A DNA stretch of 64,000 bases from Davidsoniella eucalypti (Eukaryota > Ascomycota > Sordariomycetes > Microascales > Ceratocystidaceae): NCBI GenBank assembly GCA_004009845.1, contig RMBW01000045.1:186001-250000 (forward strand), in the 5' to 3' direction. The position numbers were made by a program, and so were the translations under genes. The notes under the pieces were generated by a model, which was not told the DNA's origin, ran no database searches, and was given only the letters and a program-made list of their open reading frames with translations. Positions 1-12,000 of the stretch are shown piece after piece. The number at the start of each line of letters is the position of its first letter. Position 1 is the first letter of the stretch.

Positions 1-823
1 AAGCTTTGGAACTGTGTACGATAGATATCCAGCAACAACACGCTCAAAGTTAGCCTCCCAATTGGGATCGTCAGGAGACCACCAACGAATCTCTCGGCAC
101 CCCCTACAATCAGCTCTTTAGAGGGGAAGCCTTTGATCTTGTCAGGATTGCCGAAGCCTACACCCTAAACTAAGTGTAGCGAGCCTTCTATACCACCACA
201 GGCTAGATATTCTGAAAATAAGTACTCATGTTACCTCGGAGACGTCTGTGACTCTTGAAACAGCCGGCTGTAGTGCTGATACGTCTGTGTTTTTGTTAGA
301 TAGTGTACTTTCACGTACTGTAAATATGCTCTGAAAAGGATCTGTATCTGTTTTCGTATACATTGTTAGTATGTTATTAGAGATCAACGTGCCCCTCATG
401 TTGACAACTCACGGATCATATAGAGTCTCATGCTCATCTTTATACTCATCGGGCGTGATCGGAGGATCGGCGTAGTACTCTGTGGTTCTGTTAGAACAAT
501 GTTTCATTGATGCCACTAGCGATGATAATACATACCTTCAAAGTCACTGCCGCAGCGCTTTGGTAAAGCGGTTGGCCCACGGTTAGGAACTGCATTTGAT
601 ATCTGTACTGGTTGTTCATTAAGTTTCTTGGTCGTTCGTTTAATGGTACCGACATCTACTAGGATACCGAGATCCATGCCACTTTCTCAATAGCGCCTAC
701 GGTGCCGTCATTGACATGTCTGTGGGATTTTTCGGTTGAGTCGTCTTGATTCAATGCTGCCATGAGCTCATGCTCGGATGACCGAGTTCGCTGAATAGTT
801 TTTCCGTCAGCCATATTGGACAT
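1..823 (-). pseudogene. Arb1-like (Argonaute siRNA chaperone subunit) gene remnant, 3' end outside window
   Basis: Reading the minus strand from an ATG at 823, the frame opens MSNMADGKTIQRT and runs to about 685. It then continues one frame over with a segment containing RGPTALPKRCGSDFE, a GTATGT..CAG intron at 535-480, and YYADPPITPDEYKDEHETL then YDP. A second intron at 412-348 (branch TACTAAC) leads to YRSFSEHIYST. Further on come FKSHRRLRGNMSTYF (about 275-210) and WWSPDDPNWEANFERVVAGY (about 100-20). From memory this order resembles fungal Arb1, a subunit of the Argonaute siRNA chaperone complex acting in RNAi-linked heterochromatin. The fragments need a frame change near 683, two in-frame stops at 285-314 (or a 30-nt 'intron', too short to splice), a stop or frame change near 205 and another near 95. 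I therefore call it a pseudogene. The alternative is a fast-evolving gene with many tiny exons, or base-call errors. Confidence 0.55.
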
Positions 824-3800
824 GTTGAGTGGGAGGATGATAATCGAGATGTTCGGTCGGTTATGATATCGTTAAACAGAAGACAATCGATGTCATGTTT
901 ATCATTGTGCTCTTGAAAGAGACAATATGGCTCTATATGAAGACGGCATGGTAAACAATCGAAACGACCAATTGCGCATAGGGCAATAGCTTGCATGTCA
1001 TTCCTCATGTTTACTGTTTGCTAGACATACATGTCGCAATTACTAGAGATGAAAATCACATGACTTTGGATATCTACAGTATATGTGTAAGTGCATTGCT
1101 TGAATGATGGATTATTACATGATACAGCTCGGTATAGCAAACTGGACTACAAAGTACCATTTACAAACTAGTTGTATACTTTGTGTATATATGTTTGAAT
1201 GATGGATTTGGAACTTTCTTGTGCTACCAAGAATGTGGACGCATGCACTAATTTATGACGGCTTATAGACGACACAGATGATCTATCAAGCCCATCGTGC
1301 GCAACTATGATGTCGCATGAAGTTTTGACTTGTGGCACATCCAATCAAGGCTCTGGTTTTAACAAGTCTAAACCAGCAAACTCAACTAATGTCTAAACAC
1401 GGCACTCCATGTAAGCAACAGCAGGGCATGTGTCCAATGAGGGTTCCTATTGGCTTTGCTCGTGTTTTTCCTTTTTGATGGTTTTCTGGGTAATAGATAA
1501 GAGAACAAGGTAGCGAACTGCATCGTAATCGGGTACGACATTATTGACTGCAGGTGTGATGGGCCACGAGATCTCATGTAGGCGGACCATGAGGCATACT
1601 CACCCCGCCAATTAGTGGGTGGTGAAGTAATCGAGGTAGCCTTCCAATATGGACAAAGTCTTGCCCTGCCACTTTGACCTGCATGTAGGATTCACAGTCG
1701 ATAGAGACCATAACTTTGCTGCTAGCCATGCTTATTTGTTTCCTATACATTGTTGGCAGGTTTCTGGAAAGCCTGGAAAAATCATTAAACAGGGATAGGC
1801 AAACAACCAAATGATAACTGATTGGCTTACAGATAGTATGTATCTGTACATGGTAATGCATGCATTGACTTTTAGTAACAAAGGAAGAAAAACTGATATC
1901 TTGCAGTGGCTGAGAAGGCTCCATCAGGATAGGCACACACACTGTATGCTATTATCTCTCCTTCCACTTGTGACAGTATTGGAGTAATCCAATCTGACAA
2001 TGTAATTATATAAGTAGCGTAATGTTATGCACAAAAAACAAACACTTTTCATGAAGCTACTCAAAAGTTCATGCGGCGTCTGACTGGGATATGGCGATAC
2101 CCGGAATGTGCAAAACGGCCACAGTGTCAGTTGTAGGTACAATAGATTACCGTATTTACCAGTCATGTGCATAATTTTGGTGAATGGACTGTTACAAGTA
2201 GGGTCACAAGAATATGTCAAATGTGATCGGAGGGTCATTAGGTCAGCCAGAAGTTGATGTATCGAAGACCATTACAGGGTAGCATTTGGGAAGTAGTAGG
2301 CTAGGTTTCTGTTTGCAGAAGACTACACCCTATTGCAAAAAAAAAATTGGGGAAATTGTATCCTACTTGTGCATGTACACACCATCAGTAGTAAGCCTGA
2401 AAATTTTACAGTAACTAAATGCAGAGTTTAGTTCTTTGCAGCGTCGGCTTGCAGCTTGCATGTGCACATTGAACGTCTGCGCCGCATAGCTCACAGGGCG
2501 ACCTTGTAACCAAGAGGGTCACTATAGTATGTTCATGTGCATACATACAACTATTGCTTGATATTACTGACCTCATGAACGCTAGAGCCTTTTCTGGACG
2601 GCGGAAGCGAAACAGGCATGTTCTTGCCTCTATGCAGGCAGTTTGTAGGATTACTTCATGACTTATATGTGCAGATGTATGTAGCAGTTATATAGCCACT
2701 GTTGCAAAAAGCTTAATATATCTCTTGGTAATGTCCAGCGCCACTCTATTGTGCGGACAGCCTAGCGTTCTATAGAGTTAATCGAAAGCCTGGCGCTGGT
2801 CATTTATGGAGACTGAGTACAACATGCAAAAGAAGACTTACAACTGTACAATGTAATGTGCATTTATATATGTATGTATCTGTATATACAGCTGGCCTAG
2901 AGTGGCTGGAATTTCATTTACTATGACGTCTTTTGTAAAATTAAATTTTTTTTTTACTTTAACTACATAGTTAACTAAAACTATAAACTATAAGTTCTAC
3001 ACCGCTAGTACATATAAAGCGGAAAGATAGAAGACAAATCTTGAAACAGCACCTCTTTGGCCATGGCAGACTGTGATCTTTGCGACCGAGCAATGCCACC
3101 TTGTGTTCTTTTCTTCCCTTCTATTATTCCCTTCTCGTTCTTTTCCTTCTCTAGTTTAGATAATGACGGCGGGCGGATAGGGCAGTTAGCGGATTGGACT
3201 TGCTCGATTGGGAGCTAGGACCAACGCCTAAAAAGAAAAAGCAGAAGAAAAAGCGAACGCCCAAGTGTATAATCTGGCTGGATTGTGTTTCAAGAGGGTA
3301 CTGAAGGGGCATCATCTGAAACTTTTATAGTGTGTTGACGGGGGGATTTTCAGATGCTGGATATGCGGTGATCTACAAATATATACGGGATGACAATTGG
3401 ATATCTTGAGAAGTTTAAATAGTACCAAATACTTATTATACATTTACACATACATATCTGTATAAACAATAACTATAAGCTGATGTAAGTATATCTACCA
3501 TGACGACGAACACAAGGATAATGATGATGGGCACGGCAAGGGATTGCATGGCGTCTAAGACACGTCAAAGGAGGGCGACATCAGATTAGAACAATAGCGA
3601 GACTCCCTCGAAGCAGGCGACACCATAAGAAGCTGTTCGTTTAGGCTCAGCTGGTTGGTTGTGGCTTGGTCAGTACATTTCAGGTGGGAGGACTATGGAT
3701 GGATGGGGGGGGAGAGGCGGGGGATGATGACCGATAGCGTACAGCACCTGCCTAGTTCAAGAAAAGGCATATTGTGTTTGAAGATGGGAGAGACTGCATA

Positions 3801-4096
3801 TGCACTTGCATATTATCTGTATAGGCATCGCCGTTGCAAAAGGAGGGTTCCGTTGTGGTTAAGGCCGTGGATAGCCAAGCCGGGCTGTAGATGGCCGGAC
3901 CCTGTAGAAAGGTTGTAGAGTTGAGCTTAGGGGCAGGCACGTCCTAAATTGGCGAAAAGAAGAAAAAAAAAGAAGAAAGAAAGAGCGCCAAATGCAGGAA
4001 AATCTGCCTGTGGTGTCTGCGCCTCAATAAGACGATAGAAGCTCAATGGTCTAAGCCGGTAGTTGCTTATTTGGGCAGCCTAGTGGGCAAATATGT
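824..4096. other. Intergenic stretch without an intact gene
   Basis: Only short open frames occur here, none with a recognisable motif, apart from one weak two-exon candidate listed separately. There is an imperfect hairpin at 2735-2799, and AT-rich stretches around 2840-3000 and 3410-3500 with TGTATA/TATGTA-type repeats. The right end becomes purine-rich (A/G runs at 3955-3985 and 4155-4180) before the leader of the inositol kinase. The low coding quality next to the broken Arb1-like gene suggests a decayed subregion. Confidence 0.5.
1386..1729 (-). other. Possible small two-exon gene or gene remnant, unrecognised
   Basis: An ATG at 1729 starts a 42-codon exon ending IGRLPRLLHHPLIGG at 1604, followed by a well-formed GTGAGT..CTGCAG intron of 56 nt (1603-1548). 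Splicing keeps a frame that stops at 1386, giving about 95 residues. The second exon is basic and hydrophobic. I recognise no family. Another frame of the second exon, containing VVPDYDAVRYLVLLS, also looks protein-like but does not join in phase, so this may be a remnant of something larger. Evidence is limited to splice-site quality and composition. Confidence 0.2.
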
Positions 4097-4869
4097 ATGA
4101 GCAAGTCACAGCTATTATCAAGATCGCAACGTCAAGCCAACTCAGCTACGAAACAAGACAAAACAAAACAAAAAAAGACGATAAGGATAAGGGTAGCTTC
4201 AAATAGCTCCAACGCCGCCTGCATCGTTGCATCTGATCTCGTTCATTTTACAACTACCTAGTGTTTCCATCGCTGTTTATTTATCCTCTGCCCTTTCTCT
4301 TTTTTTCGCTCAATAATTTCGCCGTCGGTTGCATTAGAGCAAAGCAATCGTCGCTCGCGTCCGAGCCTTGCAAACCCATATATTCCTCTCCATCTCACTA
4401 TACATCTCTCTGGACTCTTTCATCTCATAAAGCCTGATATACCCCCTTTTATTCGCTGCCTACTCAGTGTTTGATTGATTGTCTTGTCTTTATTCTATCC
4501 AGGGCGCCCGTCTTTTCAACGTCTGTGTTGCTTGTTTGTTCTCTGTGTTCTGTTCCTCTTGTTATATTGGGCTTGTTGCTATTTAACTCTACCGTCCACT
4601 ATCCGCTAGTTTTCGCCACTGAAGCGTGCCCTGTCTGCCAATTTGTCCACTAGCGTGTGCTTCCTTCGCGCCCATCATCGCGCAATTTCTCCCGCAATTG
4701 ATTAAGCGTCCGCCGTCCTTGTTCGTGCATCTACCACCAAACTTTTTTTCCCCTTCTTTTTTTTCTTTCTTTTTTATCTTAATTTTTTTTTTATCTTCCA
4801 GACGCCGCTCTGATCACAATCGTCATCTCATCCACTTACGTTTTTACCATCCAATTACGTGCCTTCACA
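4097..4869 (+). promoter_or_regulatory. Promoter and long ATG-free pyrimidine-rich leader of the inositol kinase gene
   Basis: From 4097 to the start codon at 4870 I find no ATG in any frame across about 770 nt, while ATGs occur just upstream at 4092 and 4096. The second half is strongly C/T-rich, with T runs at 4741-4795. This fits a long scanned 5' leader depleted of upstream start codons, preceded by the promoter. The transcription start cannot be placed from sequence alone. Confidence 0.4.
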
Positions 4870-6410
4870 ATGACAACACCTCGTCCCAAGATTCCTCTTA
4901 GACAGGATGAGCTCGTAGCCTACGAAGCCGTGGCTGGCCAGTAAGTATTCTTTCTGACTCTCTTACCACTGCATATGTTTCTCGTCCCAACTAGCTAACA
5001 CCGCAATTTTACAGTGACGGGACCATGTGCGATCGGACGGGAAAGCTCTTCATCAAGCCTTGCACCCTCGCCGAAATCGCCTTCTACGAATCTACGCGAG
5101 CACCAGAATATGATGACTTTCGCGATCTCATGCCGCAGTTCTACGGTACTCTAAAGCTTGACCAAAGCAACCAGAGCCCTATTGCTCCACCATCACCAGC
5201 CAAGAGCCCCGAACCTATTACCAAACGTGCCAGTATTGAGCCTGCAAAATCAAGTGTTGATAACAAAACCGTCGCTACAACTACTCCTCCTCAAAGTACG
5301 GCCGATGCCTCGATGAGCGATGTACACCAAAAATCTCTCAAGTCGATAGAGCAGGCCCCAAAAACACCAGCTGTCGGCACGGTCACCCCAAAATCATCTC
5401 CCAAGTTAGACCGGCCCGATTCACGCTGTGTAGGGTCGCCCATTGAGCAGATCGCAACACCAAGGCCCGCCGACGAATGGGTTCCTAACGGCGGCAAGAA
5501 AATCAAGACCAACACTGCTGTTGTGCTCGAAAATACATCCCACGGCTTCTTGCGACCCAACATCCTTGACTGCAAGCTCGGAACGCGCCTATGGGCTGAT
5601 GATGCCCCATTACAAAAGAAAAAGCGCTTTGATGAAATCGCTCGCACCACCACCCATCGCAATTTTGGCTTCCGAATTGCCGGTATGCGCGCCTGGAACG
5701 GTGGCGACTCCACTGACAAGCGGGACGAAAACGGCTACTTGGTATACGATCGTACCTATGGCCGTGATCATGTTAATGACAACAACCTCATTTCCAAAGT
5801 CCGCAAGTTCGTGTACAACCCAGATGCTGGTATGACGCCAGAACTAGGCCAAGCTATCTGCAAGGCATTCGTGGAAGAGCTCAAGGAAGTCTATGATGTG
5901 CTGAGCCGACACTGTCTACGCATGTACTCTGGCAGTCTTCTATTCATCTTCGAAGGCGATGGTACTCAGCTAGCGCGTAACATTGAAGAAAGAAACCAGG
6001 CCATTGAAGAGCTCGAGAATTCTTTCGCAAGCGAAAACCAAGTTAGCGTCGAGGAAGATGAAGAACAAGAAGAAGGCGATTCCCTTGTGCCAGTTTCCTT
6101 ATCCGAAAGCACGGCTGAGCTGATCAAGGGCATTGTTGATCAGTCAAACGGCCAATCTGGTATTCCCGTCGAAATGATTGGCGAAGATCTTGCTAGAGAC
6201 GATGATAGCGACGATGAGAGTGTTTCTTTTCCCAAGACACATACTCTGCGTCTCATTGATTTTGCTCACGCGAAATGGGTGCGTGCCGAAGAGGGCCCTG
6301 ATAAAGGTATTCTTCTAGGTGTTCAAAGCCTGATCAACATCTTCGACACTCTCGCTGAGGAAGGGGAGAAGGAGCAAGAAGGGCCCGAAAAGAAGAAGCA
6401 AAAGCACTAG
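4870..6410 (+). CDS. ARG82: Inositol polyphosphate multikinase (Arg82/IPMK type)
   Basis: Two exons, 4870-4940 and 5015-6410, with intron 4941-5014 (GTAAGT, branch GCTAAC, TACAG), encode 488 aa. The splice restores VAGHDGTMCDRTG then KLFIKPCT, the usual start of the kinase fold in this family. The inositol-phosphate-kinase signature PxxxDxKxG is PNILDCKLG at residues 205-213. SGSLLFIFEGDG lies near 330 and the metal-binding IDF motif (LRLIDFAHAKW) near 435. Residues about 55-165 are a Ser/Pro/Lys-rich linker, and acidic patches near 350 and 410 interrupt the catalytic core. The family phosphorylates Ins(1,4,5)P3 to IP4/IP5 in the nucleus, feeding inositol pyrophosphate synthesis, and in yeast also supports arginine-responsive transcription. 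The KLGTRLW context after the signature favours IPMK over Kcs1 or a metazoan IP3-kinase. The start is the first ATG after a long ATG-free leader. Confidence 0.9.
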
Positions 6411-6949
6411 CAGCACTTAATATCCGCCTTCCACTCTTAATTCTTCCTGTTTTTCTATTTCTAGTATATAAAAAGGAGTTCTTTGCAGCGTTGTTTATCC
6501 CATGTTTGTACTCACATATTCCCTTCTATCACTCTTATTTCGGGTTTTCCCTATACCTTTATTTTATACTTTCTTTGTTTTTTTGGGGGTTTTTTTGGGG
6601 CGGCGGCGTTGTTAGCCATGGTGGGACACGGAGTTTAGCTTAGTTGGATATGGCCTGGTTGGAAGGCTTAAGGTTATCTGCATTCCGCATATACAGTACA
6701 TTATTATTAACATGGTTAGCCATGTATTTGAATTTAAATCAACATGCTATGCTATTCCTGCATAACACGGAAATTTTGTTGCCACCAATTTAAAGATAAT
6801 CATTAACACAGTGATACTGTAGTTGGTTATGATGATGTGCATTATTATTTATAGTAGTAATAATAGCATGTGGTTATAGCCATGCCACATATGTATAATA
6901 AAAACCAGCCATGAAATAGTAACATTCAGCATTCAGGAATAGTAGCTCC
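6411..6949. other. Convergent intergenic region between the inositol kinase and Clp1 genes
   Basis: This 539-bp stretch separates two converging stop codons. It is AT-rich with T runs and a G/T-rich patch at 6575-6610, as expected for two facing 3' ends. No gene, RNA or repeat is recognised. Confidence 0.6.
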
Positions 6950-8496
6950 TCAACCCAGGAGATTGATATTTGGCTCGGGCCATTTGCCCCAGAGCATGGG
7001 ATGATCACCAAGACGGCCAGCAACCGGTGCCAAAATCTTTGTCCTCCCCTTTTCGCTATCGACCTGCGCGACATAGACGAATCCTTTGACGGTGGTATCA
7101 CGGATGCTCTCGATGCTATCACGACCGCAGTTCATAATTGTTAGTGTCCACTGTTCTAGAGCCGGAGTCGGGTCAACTAAAGAAAGAGCAGGTTGGCCGG
7201 GAGTTGGATCTAGAGGTGTGAGTCAGCATATTTTACTGATTTACATGTATATAAGAGTTTTTAGTCACTTACTCTCGGGCACTTTGTAGATGTTAAGAGT
7301 GTCGATATCGACTTGTTGTGTGAAGGGACTGAGTGTCTGGTTATTGTCGCCGAAGAAGTAATGCTTGATGGCGGCCTGGTGGCTTTGTGACACCCAAGAT
7401 TCGTTTCGTTCCGCAACTCCATTGGACTGGTTAAGACGGACGACACTGATAGATTCACCTAAACTGGAAATGACACCGGTGAATCTTTTTTGTAGTTCAG
7501 TGGTGAGATTTTCGGAATTTTCAAGTACTATGACAATGTTGACTAAAGCGTTTAGATTGGTCAGTATATAATATATAACGGAGCCTCGAGCTTGCTTGTT
7601 TTCACCTGAGTATTCTTCCGCGATGTAGACCAGATTGTCTATGTCGCTCTCGCTGTTTTCTGTCACCGCTGGCGTGTCGACCAGCAGCCCGGTACTCCGG
7701 ACCTCGGCGTCATCGCTAAACCGCTTAGTCGCTACACTAGCCATGCTACTCACCAACCGCTTGTAGGTAGCTTGATCTTGTGCAGGGTGGCTATGGCCAA
7801 AGTAATAGACGACCGGCAGCTTCACCGGGACTGTGCTCGGTCCACTGCTCGGGCTGCTTCCCCAGCCATCAGGCGACTCGACGTCCATGACACTAGCAAA
7901 GACACTCGAGCTCAGCGTGCCGGGGACAGACAACATAGCCTCTTTGGGATCGAGGTTAACCACGAGAGGCTGTTCCTCGCAGCGCGCAGCATACGCTGTC
8001 AGTGTACGCACCAGCGTTGTTTTGCCAGAATCTGGCGGTCCGACAACCATGACCCGCGGTCCCTTGCTACCCTCTCGTCGCGCATCTGTGCGGATCGAGG
8101 TGAGCTTGAAGTGAAGGTTCATGTACGAGTTCATGGGTGTATCAACGGCCTTGGAGCACTGCTCAACGTGCTCTCCGAGACATACGCCGTCGATCTCGAG
8201 CTCACAGCCTGTCCATGTGAAGATCTTGGACTTGACGCCGGTGAAGCTGTATGGTTGGTTTTGGGCAAGTTCTGTTCCGTCTTTTTCGGCAGTGCCGCTC
8301 ATTAGGCGCACGACGATTCCAGTATTGAAACCGGCATCGAATCGCCATTCCCAATACGACTGTAGCTTGATGGTCCTATTTTTTACCGGTGGAGCCTGTA
8401 TATCAAGTGTTAGTATAAGTGTGGTTGAGACTGTACAACATAACTTGGAGAACAACATACGTCATCGGGAATATGGCCCAGTCCTGGGATTGACAT
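6950..8496 (-). CDS. CLP1: Clp1, mRNA cleavage/polyadenylation factor IA subunit
   Basis: Four exons on the minus strand: 8496-8461, 8395-7606, 7542-7273 and 7209-6950. The introns are 65, 63 and 63 nt with consensus ends, and the product is 451 aa. The 12-codon first exon gives MSIPGLGHIPDD, the typical ascomycete Clp1 N-terminus. The next exon carries the WEWRF motif of the N-terminal beta-sandwich and the P-loop GPPDSGKTT near residues 128-136 of the polynucleotide-kinase-like ATPase domain. The last exon ends KWPEPNINLLG, the characteristic Clp1 C-terminus. The second intron is a multiple of three and open in frame, so a naive translation retains about 21 false residues. In fungi Clp1 binds ATP and links Pcf11 to CF IA for pre-mRNA 3'-end processing. 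The gene is divergent from Prp22, another mRNA-processing factor. Confidence 0.93.
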
Positions 8497-9053
8497 GATC
8501 TCTGTGAGAGGTCAACTAGATCAATAATGACAAAGACAAAGAAGGTAAAAGCTAAAGGCACGACTGGCCGGCCAATGGATATATGAATCAGGTATTCTTT
8601 TGTTTCTTTTACACGTGCAGGAAGGCCTAGTAAACTAGCCCAGACTATATACAAATGGCGCTGTGAATAAGAAGTTGATCCTATGTAAAGTTTGATGATT
8701 ATCTGTCTCCTATATCCAAGCGCAAAAAGGGAACAAATTCGGGTCTCTCTTTCTCTTGTGTAGATACCATACACAGGGCTAACTGTTGTGCATCGCTGAC
8801 TAAGCACGTCAAGTTGAAGCTTGGATGGCTGCCGCTTTTTCTGGGCATGAAGGTTGGAAAGCCAAAAAAAAAAAACCGTTGTCAGCCTTCCCAAAATTTG
8901 GCAGCCTTGTCTATGCCTACAATCGCAAACTTGGCGCAGCGTTTCCAAAGCGCCGCCACATCAATTTGTCCTGTCTACCCTCATTATTCTGTCTTTTGCC
9001 TATATCTGCCCAATCCTTACGATCGCGAGGGCAATTGAAATTTAGTAGACATC
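8497..9053. promoter_or_regulatory. Shared divergent promoter region, Clp1 / Prp22
   Basis: The start codons of two pre-mRNA processing genes lie 557 bp apart, facing away from each other. The region has a CACGTG palindrome at 8612-8617 and an A run at 8863-8874. No open frame here looks coding. Co-regulation is inferred from geometry only. Confidence 0.5.
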
Positions 9054-12000
9054 ATGGACGATCTACTGCAGCTCGAGCTGCTCTCGTTGGTCTCAAAGGT
9101 ACAATCTGAGATCAATAATCACGTTGGCGTGAACGACAAGACACTCGCCGAGTTCATTATCGCACAACGAGTCGAGAGCAATGACTTCAAAGAATTCAAG
9201 GCCAAGATGACGGCTATGGGTGCCGACTTCCCACCCAGCTTAGTCGAGAGTATCGACCGTCTTGCCCGGTCTATGCACCCCAAGCTCAAGAACTCCGGCA
9301 GCCAACAACACGGAGACTCCAGGGCGTCCGTCAAGACCGAAAAGGCCACCGAAGAAAAGGCGCACGTGTTCCGCGGCCTGGCGCTGCCCGATGCCGAAAC
9401 GTCCATAAAAGACGACCCGATCGACGACACATTCGCCATGCTAGAGAACCTCGGCGCCAAGTCCAAGATGTCCCGGCCGGCAGTAACCGCCACACAGAGC
9501 TCTTCTACGAAAAGACGATCGAGAAGCCCCGACTACGAACACGACAGAAAACGAGACCGCAGCAGAAACCGCGATGGCGAGAGCTCAAGGAGGAAGCACA
9601 AGCAGCGCGAACGCTCGACGTCATATGACCGGAATCGGGACCGGGATCGCGGGAGGAAACGCCGGCACCATCAGTCCCGTTCCCGCTCAACCTCGAGCGA
9701 CAGAGGAGGAGGCCATTCTGGGCGCGCTGATCTAGACGAGGCGCCAGTAGTCGACAAGGTGTACAGTGGACAGGTTTCCGGTATCAAGGACTTTGGCGCC
9801 TTCATTAAGCTGCATGGCATCCGCGGCAATGCCGACGGCATGGTTCATATTTCACAGTTGGTATCTGGTCAGCGTGTCAACCATCCCTCAGACGTTCTAT
9901 CTGTGGGCCAACAGGTCAAGGTGAAGGTGCTCAGCTACGAGCCTCCACGTCGAGTTGGCTTGTCACTCAAAGACGTTGATCAGGATACCGGCATGGATAC
10001 CAACCCAGCAGAAGCCTTTGGCTCAGGCGCCAACATGGCCCCTCTTGGTGGCAGCCGTAACAATATGAACGGCCCTAGCCATGTCCATATGCCGGCTGCT
10101 GCCAACGTTATGGCGCCAAAACACAAGAAGCGCATGACGTCGCCGGAACGCTGGGAGATCCGGCAGCTTATCGCCTCTGGTGTCGCAAAGGCGTCCGACT
10201 TCCCCGACTTCGAAGAAGATTACCACGCAACACTACGCGGTGATGGTGAAATGGCCTTGGAGGAAGACGTGGACATCGAGATCCGTGAAGAAGAACCACC
10301 CTTCCTGGTTGGCCAGACCAAGCAGTCCCTTGAGCTCTCGCCAATTCGTGTCGTCAAGGCTCCTGACGGCTCCATGAACAGGGCTGCAGTAACTGGTTCG
10401 GCACTGGTGCGTGACCGCAAAGAAATCCGACAGCAGGAGACCGAATCGGCCAACCACGCCGAAAAGTCAAATACCGATCTCGCAGCACAGTGGAACGACC
10501 CTATGGCCGATCCCGAGAAGCGCCAGTTTGCCAGCGAGCTCAAGTCGATGGCTGCGCAAGCCGCCAAGCCCGAAGACGTGCCGGAATGGCGCAAAGTGGT
10601 GCGGCCCAAAAACGAAACCCTCGGAAAGCGCACCAACATGAGCATAAAGCAGCAACGAGAGTCACTTCCCGTGTACAGCTTCCGCCCACAGCTGATCACC
10701 GCCGTAAAGGAGAATCAGATCCTTATCGTCGTCGGTGAAACGGGTTCCGGAAAGACAACTCAGTTGACTCAGTATCTAGCAGAGGGTGGGTTCGCCGATA
10801 ATGGCATGGTAGGCTGTACCCAGCCGCGTCGTGTCGCTGCCATGTCCGTTGCCAAGCGTGTCGCGGAAGAAGTTGGCTGTAGGCTTGGAGAGGAGGTCGG
10901 ATACACCATTCGTTTCGAAGACTGCACGAGCCCATCAACACGGATCAAGTACATGACAGACGGTATGCTGCAGCGTGAGATTCTCATCGACCCAGAACTG
11001 AAACGTTATTCCGTCATCATGCTTGACGAGGCTCACGAGCGGACAATTGCCACTGATGTGCTATTTGCCCTACTCAAAAAGGCCGTGAAGAAGCGTCCCG
11101 ACCTCAAGATCATCGTGACCTCGGCAACTCTCGACGCCGACAAGTTCTCATCCTACTTCAACGAGTGTCCTATTTTCACCATTCCAGGTCGTACTTTCCC
11201 CGTCGAGGTCCTCTACTCGAGAGAGCCCGAGAGCGACTACATGGAAGCTGCACTGCTGACAGTCATGCAAATCCATCTTGCAGAGCCTAAGGGTGATATC
11301 CTGCTATTCTTGACTGGTCAAGAGGAAATCGACACTGCCTGTGAGATCTTGTACGAGCGTATGAAGGCCCTAGGGCCAGGCGTTCCAGATCTTGTCATCC
11401 TTCCTGTATACTCAGCACTGCCCAGTGAAATGCAAAGTCGAATCTTCGAGCCGGCACCGTCAGGCAGCCGAAAGGTCGTCATTGCCACCAACATTGCTGA
11501 GACTTCCATTACCATCGACGAGATCTTCTACGTCATCGACCCCGGGTTTGTCAAGCAGAACGCCTACGATCCCAAACTAGGTATGGATTCGCTAGTTGTA
11601 ACGCCCATTTCTCAGGCTCAAGCAAACCAGCGTGCTGGCCGTGCCGGAAGAACCGGCCCCGGAAAGTGCTTCCGTCTATACACCGAGGCTGCCTACCAGA
11701 CCGAGATGTTGCCGACGACGATTCCCGAAATTCAGCGCCAGAACTTGTCCAACACAATTCTGATGTTGAAGGCCATGGGCATCAACGACCTCATCCACTT
11801 CGATTTCATGGATCCTCCGCCAATCAACACGCTTCTGACGGCTCTTGACGAGCTCTATGCCCTGGCAGCCCTAGACGACGAAGGCCTGCTCACACGTCTC
11901 GGTCGCAAAATGGCCGATTTCCCCATGGAGCCCTCGCTAGCCAAGGTCATGATCGCCGCCGTCAGCATGGGCTGCTCAGATGAAATGCTCAGCATCGTAG

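Noticed and set aside
4471..4901. Small open frames in the leader of the inositol kinase
   Set aside because: They lack ATG starts in the leader, and their sequence is translated pyrimidine-rich leader overlapping the true start.
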